Shown piece by piece: positions 1 through 5,362 of a stretch of DNA of 9,465 bases; position 1 is the stretch's first letter, and the number at the start of each line of letters is the position of its first letter. A model generated the notes under the pieces. That model saw only the letters and a program-made list of their open reading frames with translations. It did not search any database and was not told the DNA's origin. The stretch comes from Saprospiraceae bacterium (GTDB lineage: Bacteria; Bacteroidota; Bacteroidia; Chitinophagales; Saprospiraceae): contig SLDF01000234.1 in assembly GCA_007125435.1 (NCBI GenBank), positions 1 through 9,465 of the forward strand, written 5' to 3'. The translations under genes and the position numbers were made by a program.

Positions 1-67
1 AAGCATCTGTCACATAAGGTAATTATGTCATGTTATTTCTAATCTGTGGATTTCATTTTGTCGATTT

Positions 68-143
68 GGGCATCTCCCTACGGGTCGCTACGTTCCAGGG
101 CTCCCTAAACGGTCGGCCTCAGCTTCGCTATTGCTACGCTGAG
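68..143 (-). repeat. Degenerate structured element, minus orientation
   Basis: Two related words follow each other on the plus strand. At 68-87 there is GGGC-atct-CCCTA-c-GGGTCG, and at 98-115 GGGC-t-CCCTA-aac-GGTCG. The first contains the tight hairpin CCC-TAC-GGG (76-84). Just beyond lies an imperfect hairpin whose outer arms are CTCAGC (118-123) and GCTGAG (138-143). Read on the minus strand, the pattern GTAGC-GACCC-...-AGGG...-GCCC resembles the 3' part of the element at 617-777 (TAGCCCGACCC ... AGGGGGCACGCCC). I infer that both are diverged members of one dispersed family in opposite orientations. The similarity is by eye and short. Confidence 0.4.
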
Positions 144-272
144 TCTGGCTCCTGCGTCGCCACCCTTACACATCGCTGATGCAAGACCAGAAAAAACAAA
201 ATTTTGAAATGCACACGTTTGAATCCGTGTTATGACAAGCGATGCGTAAACTTTTTGTTCGTTGCCGCTCAT

Positions 273-318
273 GTTTAACTCGTTTCACTCGCGTTTAACT
301 CGCTACGCTCGCGTTTAC
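273..318 (-). repeat. 20-bp tandem repeat built on GTTTAACTCG
   Basis: Two 20-bp units lie head to tail at 273-292 and 293-312. Both begin GTTTAACTCG and end CTCGC, and they differ at three positions. A third unit begins with GTTTAC at 313-318. Upstream, 257-272 looks like a more decayed unit. On the minus strand each junction reads (G/T)TAAAC, the same word that spaces the hairpins at 410-563, so the two arrays face each other in opposite orientation. Confidence 0.7.
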
Positions 319-409
319 AGCAGAGCTTCTATTGGAGAATTTTCGACAATTTGTAAGTCAGGAGCTTTCAGGCAAATAAGACTTGAAAGTTATCAGTCAT
401 CTTCAAGCC

Positions 410-563
410 TAAACAGCGGAAAGCACGGCGTGCTTGTAGCATAAACAGCAAACGGAGGCGATAGCCGATCGTTTGCATAAACAGCGGAGATAGCAACGCT
501 ATCGCAGCGTAAACGTTTGAGAAAACGAAGTGCATCTCAAACATTAAACAGCGAAGCGTAAAC
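410..563 (+). repeat. TAAAC-spaced array of different hairpins
   Basis: The word TAAACAGC occurs at 410-417, 442-449, 478-485 and 545-552, and shortened TAAAC at 510-514 and 559-563. Successive words start 32, 36, 32, 35 and 14 bases apart. Each of the four long intervals holds its own inverted repeat, with a different sequence each time: AAGCACG/CGTGCTT (421-427, 429-435); GCAAACG/CGTTTGC (448-454, 470-476) enclosing GGC/GCC (457-459, 464-466); GATAGC/GCTATC (489-494, 498-503); GTTTGAGA/TCTCAAAC (515-522, 535-542). The last short interval has only GC-GAA-GC. All arms pair perfectly. The constant words are too short for CRISPR repeats. Function is unknown. Confidence 0.75.
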
Positions 564-609
564 AACTCGAAACCCGCAACCGAAAACCGACAACTGACAA
601 CTGACAACC
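561..609 (+). repeat. Seven degenerate heptamers, GACAACT/C type
   Basis: From 561 the sequence can be cut into seven consecutive 7-mers: AACAACT, CGAAACC, CGCAACC, GAAAACC, GACAACT, GACAACT, GACAACC. The consensus is close to GAnAACC/T. The last three are nearly identical, while the first four are decayed. The run directly abuts the hairpin array and precedes the element at 617. I recall similar ACAACTGAC tracts in intergenic regions of other Bacteroidota genomes. That recollection is unverified here. Confidence 0.7.
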
Positions 610-616
610 GATTTCC

Positions 617-777
617 ACGTGAGGGATAGCAGCGATATGAGCAGGGCTAGCATAGTTGGTGGAACGTAGATGTGATGGCGACAGAAAGAAGCCGCTCACA
701 TCTACTGTGACACCCTATGGCAGACCTGTGAATACAAGCGGATAGCCCGACCCCGCACGCAGTAAGGGGGCACGCCC
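617..777 (+). ncRNA. Candidate structured intergenic element or RNA
   Basis: Three helices can be drawn. A long-range pairing GGGCTA (644-649) with TAGCCC (743-748) encloses a strong hairpin with 10-bp arms GTAGATGTGA (666-675) and TCACATCTAC (696-705), extended by an inner GGC/GCC (677-679, 691-693). After the closing strand, CCCC (751-754) can pair with GGGG (766-769). The flanks CGTGAGGGATAGCAGCG (618-634) and GCGGATAGCCCGACCCC (738-754), then GGGGGCACGCCC, resemble a block I remember as recurring between genes in Flavobacteriia and relatives. It may correspond to a described Bacteroidota RNA motif such as Flavo-1, but I cannot confirm the name. It could be a transcribed RNA, a mobile DNA repeat or a gene-end signal. 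Confidence 0.35.
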
Positions 778-865
778 ACAGCATAGAAAATAGTATAAAA
801 CCTAGATTGAATGATACTTTACAAATATTTTATTTTCAATAGAGAGGAGATATTTAATAATTCTA

Positions 866-873
866 TAACTTTG
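866..873 (+). promoter_or_regulatory. TAACTTTG, possible Bacteroidota -7 box
   Basis: TAACTTTG matches the Bacteroidota -7 consensus TAnnTTTG exactly. It ends six bases before the ATG at 880, so a transcript from it would begin at or near the start codon and be almost leaderless. No TTG is seen at the expected -33 spacing, so a chance match is possible. Confidence 0.3.
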
Positions 874-879
874 GCGGCG

Positions 880-1698
880 ATGAAGCAATTGATTCTGGTA
901 GTTTTTGTGATTTTTGCGTCCATGGTGGATGTGCTTGGGCAAGGTGGAATTCTCAAGCCACAGGGTGCGAGGTCAGCTGCATTGGCACAGAATGCGGAGA
1001 CATTTAAGGACTTGAATGCTTTGTTTCACAATCAGGCCGGTCTTGGATTTATAGAGAGTGCCGGTGGAATTCTCAGCCTGGAGCGAAGGTTTATGCTACA
1101 GGGCCTGCAGCATGCATCGATGGGGTTTGCTTTGCCGGTGCAGCAAGGTCAGGCTTTTGGATTTACCATGCAGTATTTTGGCAATACTGATTACAGTGAG
1201 ATCAAAATCGGTGCCGCCTATGGTCGTAAGCTTCAAGAGAATATATCCATAGGCGCGCAAGTTGACTACATTGGCGTGCAGATTAGAGAAGGTGGAAGTG
1301 AAGGCGTAGTGACGTTTGAGGGCGGTGTGCTGGCTCGACTGACAGATAATATCCTTCTGGGTGTACATGTGTTTTCTCCTGTGGGTGTTAGGTTTTCTAA
1401 TGATTACAGACTACCCACAATATTTCGGATGAGCACACAGATAGAAGTCTCCCCTACTGTGAGCATTTTTGCAGGTGCAGATAAAGATATCGAGGAGAAG
1501 GAGAATCTCAAATTTGGTGTCGAGTACAATTATCTGGACAAAGCCTCTTTTCGGATAGGTACGGGAACATATCCTACAGCTGTGTCTTTTGGCTTTGGAT
1601 TCAAGGCGCTGTCAGATGCTATGATCATAGATTTTGCTGCTCAATGGAATCACTTGTTGGGTTATACACCGGCGCTGACACTAGGCTATGAATTTTAA
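880..1698 (+). CDS. Outer-membrane beta-barrel protein, PorV/PorQ-like
   Basis: The 272-residue product begins with a clear signal peptide: MK, a hydrophobic run LILVVFVIFASMV, and probable cleavage before Gln21 (VLG|QGG). The ATG at 880 is chosen because the in-frame ATG at 811 would put 23 non-signal residues ahead of this leader. The mature N-terminus (GARSAALAQNAETFKDLNALFHNQAGLGFIES is the region at roughly residues 30-60, key part ALFHNQAGL) resembles the start of PorV/PorQ/FadL-like barrels, which often read GARS-A-gna-FhNPAGLA. Alternating strands fill the rest, and the chain ends in Tyr-Glu-Phe, a typical barrel terminus. At 272 residues it is shorter than PorV or PorQ, so membership in type IX secretion is not claimed. 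The stop lies 9 bases before mqnB, suggesting co-transcription. Two exact 13-bp repeats (943-955, 1063-1075) both encode Gly-Gly-Ile-Leu. Confidence 0.65.
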   Translation: MKQLILVVFVIFASMVDVLGQGGILKPQGARSAALAQNAETFKDLNALFHNQAGLGFIESAGGILSLERRFMLQGLQHASMGFALPVQQGQAFGFTMQYFGNTDYSEIKIGAAYGRKLQENISIGAQVDYIGVQIREGGSEGVVTFEGGVLARLTDNILLGVHVFSPVGVRFSNDYRLPTIFRMSTQIEVSPTVSIFAGADKDIEEKENLKFGVEYNYLDKASFRIGTGTYPTAVSFGFGFKALSDAMIIDFAAQWNHLLGYTPALTLGYEF

Positions 1699-1707
1699 AA
1701 ATAGATA

Positions 1708-2394
1708 ATGAGTCAGCTGATAGCCATTCTGAGTAGTACAAAACAAGAGATCGCACCACTCTTACAAGCCAAAAGAGTAAAAACAGTAAGCGAGGATGAA
1801 CTCTATGTATATGCAACAGATGAAGGTGACAAAGTACATATCATCATCAGCGGAGCAGCTGCCCTTCCTATGACCTATCGCTATACGCGCTACTTATCAT
1901 CGTTTGCCAAGCCGGATTATGTCATACAAGTGGGTATAGCAGGTGCCTTTGATGAATCTTTATCACCCGGCGAATTGGTAGAGGTCAGTGAAGAATTTAT
2001 CGCAGGCTTTGGCGCTGAAGAAAGAGATGGTGCCGTATTGGACATGTTTGATTTGGGCTTGTGGCACAAGGGAGTATTTCCATTCACAGCAGAAGGGAGT
2101 ATTATTAATCCCAAAGCACCATTTAATGCAGGACTGATGACAGTGAGAGGCTTGACTATAAATATCGGCAGTGGTAGAGCAGAGAGCATATATGGCTTAA
2201 AGGTAAAATACCCCGACGCACAAGTGGAGACGATGGAAGGCGGTCATTTTTTTTATGTATCTGCATTAATGAAAGTACCCTTTGTCCAAATAAGAGCCAT
2301 ATCAAACTACGTAGAACCCAGAGCACGCGATAAATGGGAAATTGATAAAGCGATCTCAGCCCTAAATGACTACCTGCTCAACCATTTGCCTTGA
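1708..2394 (+). CDS. mqnB: Futalosine hydrolase (MqnB)
   Basis: This 228-residue cytosolic enzyme belongs to the MTAN/purine nucleoside phosphorylase fold and hydrolyses futalosine to hypoxanthine and dehypoxanthinyl futalosine in the futalosine route to menaquinone. Visible family features are the glycine-rich IQVGIAGAF strand-loop (residues 73-81), an ETMEG motif (174-178) whose Glu177 should contact the ribose, and RAISNYVEPR (196-205), where Asn200 sits at the place of the catalytic Asp of MTA/SAH nucleosidases. As I recall, the SNYVEPR form is usual for Bacteroidota futalosine hydrolases. The residues after MEG are Gly-His instead of the Ala-Ala I expect. Length fits the family. The gene starts 9 bases after the beta-barrel gene and is followed, after 76 bases, by mqnD, which strongly supports the assignment. 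Main alternative: another MTAN-like nucleosidase. Confidence 0.88.
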   Translation: MSQLIAILSSTKQEIAPLLQAKRVKTVSEDELYVYATDEGDKVHIIISGAAALPMTYRYTRYLSSFAKPDYVIQVGIAGAFDESLSPGELVEVSEEFIAGFGAEERDGAVLDMFDLGLWHKGVFPFTAEGSIINPKAPFNAGLMTVRGLTINIGSGRAESIYGLKVKYPDAQVETMEGGHFFYVSALMKVPFVQIRAISNYVEPRARDKWEIDKAISALNDYLLNHLP

Positions 2395-2470
2395 TATTGT
2401 AGCATATACCTCCTGGAACAAGATAAACAATTATTAAAGTATGCCATTGTATTGAAATAACCATAAGTCT

Positions 2471-3295
2471 ATGCACCTCAAGATAGGTATATCACCTTGT
2501 CCTAATGACACCTTTATATTCGACGCTTTGATCAACAGGAAAATTGATACCAAAGGCTATGTCTTCGAACCAGTATTCAAAGATGTAGAGGAGCTGAATA
2601 CAATGGCTATGTGCGGCGAGTTGAATCTGACAAAAATGAGCTACAGAGCCTTTTTTAATGTCACCAGACAGTATTATCTTTTAAGGTCAGGAGGCGCTCT
2701 AGGTAAGGGCTGTGGTCCACTACTCATAGGTAAAGGTGAAGTGAATCTAACATCAATCCATAAACTCAAAATTGCGATACCCGGAAAAATGACAACAGCG
2801 CATTTTTTATTGCAATTCGCTTACCCCGAGGCGAATAATAAACACGAGGTGTTGTTTTCTGATATTGAGGATGCTGTGCTCCGAAATCAATATGACCTAG
2901 GTGTAATCATCCATGAAAGTCGCTTTACTTATAAAGAAAAGGGATTGATGAAATGGAGTGACTTGGGCGAGGTCTGGGAGAAAGAAACAGGGGCTCCGAT
3001 TCCTCTAGGGTGTATAGCTGCGCGTCGCGATATATCTATCCAGGATGTACGACAGATCGATCAATTGATCAGAGAAAGTATTGAATATGCGCAGGCTAAC
3101 CCGGAATCATCCAAAGATTTTATATGCACCTATGCGCAAGAACTGTCAGAAGATGTGCAGCAATCTCACATTGACTTATATGTCAATGATTACAGCTTAG
3201 ATATTGGAAAAGAAGGTCTAAAAGCAATACAAGTCATGGGGCAAAAGCTCATGAATGATTCAGAATATACTGCGAGTGGTTTATTTGCAGAGTAA
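2471..3295 (+). CDS. mqnD: 1,4-dihydroxy-6-naphthoate synthase (MqnD)
   Basis: The 274-residue product is a periplasmic-binding-protein-like enzyme that acts in the cytoplasm and opens cyclic dehypoxanthinyl futalosine to 1,4-dihydroxy-6-naphthoate, a late step in futalosine-dependent menaquinone synthesis. Seen in order: SPCPNDTFIFDAL (residues 8-20), the N-terminal signature; DVEELN (38-43); GGALGKGCGPLLI (74-86); IPGKMTTA (103-110); and GVIIHESRFTY (144-154), whose His148 matches the catalytic histidine of the family. No signal peptide is present, as expected. The preceding mqnB and the 10-base spacing to the following dehydrogenase gene suggest an operon. I see no convincing -7 box in the 76-base gap upstream, so read-through from mqnB is likely. 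Genes for MqnA, MqnC and MqnE are not in this window. Confidence 0.93.
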   Translation: MHLKIGISPCPNDTFIFDALINRKIDTKGYVFEPVFKDVEELNTMAMCGELNLTKMSYRAFFNVTRQYYLLRSGGALGKGCGPLLIGKGEVNLTSIHKLKIAIPGKMTTAHFLLQFAYPEANNKHEVLFSDIEDAVLRNQYDLGVIIHESRFTYKEKGLMKWSDLGEVWEKETGAPIPLGCIAARRDISIQDVRQIDQLIRESIEYAQANPESSKDFICTYAQELSEDVQQSHIDLYVNDYSLDIGKEGLKAIQVMGQKLMNDSEYTASGLFAE

Positions 3296-3305
3296 AAAGT
3301 AATAT

Positions 3306-4007
3306 ATGAATATCATAGTAACAGGGGCGAGTCGGGGCATTGGGTTCGAATTGGTAAAATATTTTTCTCAATTTCCCGAACATCGCATTATAGCTATAGC
3401 TAGAAATGAAGCACTATTAGAAAAACTGAAGCAAGAGTGCTTTGAGGAGCATTCGGTTGATATCATTTCGTGTAGTCAGGACCTATGCGACAGACAATAC
3501 AAATCACTATTAGCAGCTACAGATAGCTGGGATTGTATTGACATATTGATCAATAATGCCGGTTATCTGGTTAACAAACCATTTGAAAAACTAGACCAAT
3601 CAGATTGGAATAAGCTACTGGATATCAACTTGTTGTCAATTGTTGACTTAACCAAACAGTTAATGTCAAAATTAAAAGCCTCCGAACATGCTCATATTGT
3701 AAATATAGGAAGTATGGGTGGCTATCAGGGCAGTAGCAAGTTTCCTGGATTATCGGCATACAGCGTTGCCAAAGGTGCTTTAGCTATATTAACAGAGTGT
3801 CTTGCCGAAGAATTAAAAGATTATAATATAAGCAGTAATTGTCTTTGCCTCGGTGCAGTAAATACCAATATGCTTAATGAGGCTTTCCCGGGCTATCAAG
3901 CACCTGTAGAGCCCAAGGACATGGCAGCAATTATTGGTCATTTTGCTCTCAATAATCATAAAGTAATGAACGGTCAAATCATACCGGTTACCTTATCCAA
4001 CCCATAG
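3306..4007 (+). CDS. Short-chain dehydrogenase/reductase (SDR)
   Basis: A 233-residue classical SDR with a Rossmann fold and NAD(P)-dependent oxidoreductase activity; the substrate cannot be read from sequence. Visible motifs are TGASRGIG (residues 6-13) for the dinucleotide, NNAG (83-86), Asn108 in DINLLS, Ser136 in NIGSMGG, and YSVAK (152-156) with the catalytic Tyr152 and Lys156. The Ser-to-Tyr spacing is 16 rather than the 13 of FabG, through a short insertion in the segment GGYQGSSKFPGLS. I recall the same insertion in related Bacteroidota SDRs. Arg10 in the glycine motif leans toward NADPH, but this is weak. It follows mqnD by 10 bases and is probably co-transcribed, although no SDR is a known step in the futalosine pathway. 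The gene converges with purM. Confidence 0.85.
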   Translation: MNIIVTGASRGIGFELVKYFSQFPEHRIIAIARNEALLEKLKQECFEEHSVDIISCSQDLCDRQYKSLLAATDSWDCIDILINNAGYLVNKPFEKLDQSDWNKLLDINLLSIVDLTKQLMSKLKASEHAHIVNIGSMGGYQGSSKFPGLSAYSVAKGALAILTECLAEELKDYNISSNCLCLGAVNTNMLNEAFPGYQAPVEPKDMAAIIGHFALNNHKVMNGQIIPVTLSNP

Positions 4008-4022
4008 ACTTTGGTCTTATGA

Positions 4023-4049
4023 ACAGATGTCAATAATACTATTGTCTGT
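4023..4049. terminator. Bulged hairpin between convergent genes
   Basis: ACAGA (4023-4027) and CAATA (4031-4035) pair with TATTG (4040-4044) and TCTGT (4045-4049), leaving a three-base bulge TGT and a four-base loop ATAC. It lies in the 54-base gap between the convergent SDR and purM genes and could serve both directions. The stem is AT-rich and no clear T-tract follows on either side, so terminator activity is only inferred. Confidence 0.35.
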
Positions 4050-4061
4050 CGAAATACTTTG

Positions 4062-5234
4062 TCAATAGGTAAATTGACCGTAAGATGAGTGTATTTCAAC
4101 AGAAGATTGATCGGCATCTTCTACCCTGCCGATGACCTTAGCATCAATATTAAATCCTTTTGATATTGAAATGATGTCCTCAGCGATTTGCTCCGGCACA
4201 TAAAGCTCCATTCGGTGTCCCATATTAAAGACTTGATACATCTCGCGCCATTCTGTACGACTTTCTGATTGGATCAATTGAAATAGGGGTGGCAATTCGA
4301 AAAGACTGTCTTTTATAACTTGCTTTTGCTTGATGAATTTCTTGACTTTTGTCTGTGCGCCTCCTGTGCAATGAATAATACCATTGATCTGTGGCCTAAA
4401 TTGGTCGATTATTTGTTTCAACACAGGCAAATACGTTCGAGTTGGAGAAAGAACAAGCTGCCCAACAGTAATATTCTGACCGTCTATATCGATAGTGTCT
4501 GTGACCTTTCGACTACCGGAATAGACCAAATCCCGATTAGTGCGACCATCGTAGGTTTCAGGATACTTATCAGCATACGCTTTCGTGAATACATCATGAC
4601 GCGCTGAGGTCAGTCCATTTGAACCCATACCTCCATTATATCTATCTTCATAAGTAGACTGACCATATGATGCTAACCCTACAATGACATCGCCGCCTTT
4701 AATATTGTTGACAATAAGATCCCTGCGCTTCAACCTTGCAAAAGCAGTATAACCAACATCTAAAGTTCGTACTATATCACCGACATCAGCAGTCTCGCCA
4801 CCAGACAGGTGGATAGATATCCCATGGCTCTGCATCTCTTCAATAAATGCAGTACATCCTTCGATTAATGCCGTAATAACTTCACCCGGAATTAGATGCT
4901 TATTTCGGCCTATAGTAGAAGATATAATGATATCATCTACACAACCGACACAAGCCATATCGTCTAGGTTCATCACAAGTGCATCCTGGACGATACCTTG
5001 CCAGACAGACATATCACCAGTTTCCTTCCAATATAAATATGCAAGAGATGGCTTAGTGCCAGCAGTATCAGCATGCATTATATTACAGTAGGTTTCATCT
5101 TGCCCTACGATATCCGGAAGAATTTTGCAAAACGCGAGATCAAATAACCCTTTATCCAGATTTTTAATAGCCTTGTGCACATCAGATTTATCAGCTGACA
5201 CGCCGCGCTGATCATATTTAGAAGCATCTGTCAT
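4062..5234 (-). CDS. purM: Phosphoribosylformylglycinamidine cyclo-ligase (PurM)
   Basis: AIR synthetase of purine biosynthesis: it closes formylglycinamidine ribonucleotide to 5-aminoimidazole ribonucleotide using ATP in the cytosol. The start at 5234 gives MTDASKYDQRGVS and 390 residues, which is what I expect for the longer Bacteroidota type. A longer frame from 5300 adds 22 residues with no family resemblance. Motifs seen: RGVSADKSDVHKAI (10-23), HADTAGTK (54-61, equivalent to DGVGTK of other PurMs), SSTIGRNK (105-112), SGGETADVGD (144-153), GLASYGQ (186-192) and GGMGSNGLTSARH (201-213), SPTRTY (263-268), HCTGGAQTK (288-296) and FNMGHRMELYVP (336-347). It lies 117 bases downstream of the methyltransferase gene on the same strand and has a possible promoter of its own. 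Confidence 0.95.
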   Translation of the reverse strand: MTDASKYDQRGVSADKSDVHKAIKNLDKGLFDLAFCKILPDIVGQDETYCNIMHADTAGTKPSLAYLYWKETGDMSVWQGIVQDALVMNLDDMACVGCVDDIIISSTIGRNKHLIPGEVITALIEGCTAFIEEMQSHGISIHLSGGETADVGDIVRTLDVGYTAFARLKRRDLIVNNIKGGDVIVGLASYGQSTYEDRYNGGMGSNGLTSARHDVFTKAYADKYPETYDGRTNRDLVYSGSRKVTDTIDIDGQNITVGQLVLSPTRTYLPVLKQIIDQFRPQINGIIHCTGGAQTKVKKFIKQKQVIKDSLFELPPLFQLIQSESRTEWREMYQVFNMGHRMELYVPEQIAEDIISISKGFNIDAKVIGRVEDADQSSVEIHSSYGQFTY

Positions 5235-5253
5235 AATTCGTCGATTTATGGTG

Positions 5254-5261
5254 CGAAGATA
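5254..5261 (-). promoter_or_regulatory. TATCTTCG, possible -7 box for purM
   Basis: On the minus strand TATCTTCG differs by one base from TAnnTTTG and stands 19 bases before the purM ATG, giving a short leader. No TTG is found at the -33 spacing. The position supports the start at 5234 rather than 5300, because a start at 5300 would lie upstream of this box. Confidence 0.35.
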
Positions 5262-5343
5262 ATTTATATTATAGGATTTGCCCATGTAATCAGTAGGCAT
5301 TTACATGATTAGTAAGAAATGCCGCAGTACTAACATTAATTTT

Positions 5344-5362
5344 AAAGCATATTAAATGCTTT
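5344..5362 (-). terminator. Hairpin across the methyltransferase stop
   Basis: AAAGCAT (5344-5350) and ATGCTTT (5356-5362) form a perfect 7-bp stem with the loop ATTAA. The TAA stop of the methyltransferase gene sits within the loop. On the minus strand the stem is followed by AAAATTAATG rather than a run of T, so it is a weak candidate for an intrinsic terminator or an mRNA-end stabiliser. Confidence 0.3.

Larger units (their letters stand above)
1..879. other. Gene-free, repeat-rich region
   Basis: No credible coding sequence lies in these 879 bases. The two short open frames here (262-444 plus, 368-607 minus) run through tandem and inverted repeats and encode low-complexity peptides without a recognisable domain. 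The content is a nested series of repeats and hairpins, listed as separate entries, with a roughly mirrored order around an unstructured centre at about 320-409. Smaller features are a 6-bp hairpin (ACATAA 12-17 with TTATGT 23-28), the palindrome CAAAATTTTG at 197-206, and an ACACG/CGTGT pair around 213-230. The neighbouring gene to the left is outside the window, so it is unknown whether this is a promoter region, a gene-end region or both. Confidence 0.75.

Noticed and set aside
1..12. Twelve-base match AAGCATCTGTCA with 5222-5233 at the purM start
   Set aside because: Several 12-base matches are expected by chance in a window this size, and no coding context supports a second purM start at the left edge.
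410..563. CRISPR-like periodicity
   Set aside because: The constant words are only 5-8 bases, the inserts are self-complementary, and no cas gene is nearby.
262..607. Two short open frames (262-444 plus, 368-607 minus)
   Set aside because: They overlap each other on opposite strands, run through tandem and inverted repeats, and encode peptides with no domain or plausible start context.
1096..1368. Antisense and out-of-frame open frames within real genes (also near 1917-2189, 4320-4607, 7789-8016, 8740-8949)
   Set aside because: Each lies wholly inside a strongly supported gene and shows no domain.
880..1698. PorP/SprF type IX secretion protein
   Set aside because: The typical PorP/SprF opening (a DPQFSQY...NPAYAG-like stretch) is absent. 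The N-terminus fits a PorV/PorQ/FadL-like barrel better.
3306..4007. SDR as FabG (3-oxoacyl-ACP reductase)
   Set aside because: The Ser-to-Tyr spacing differs by three residues from FabG and there is no fatty-acid synthesis gene nearby, so only the SDR class is supported.
5235..5300. Longer PurM start adding 22 residues
   Set aside because: The extra residues have no resemblance to PurM, a -7-like box lies downstream of that start, and the shorter form matches the expected 390 residues.
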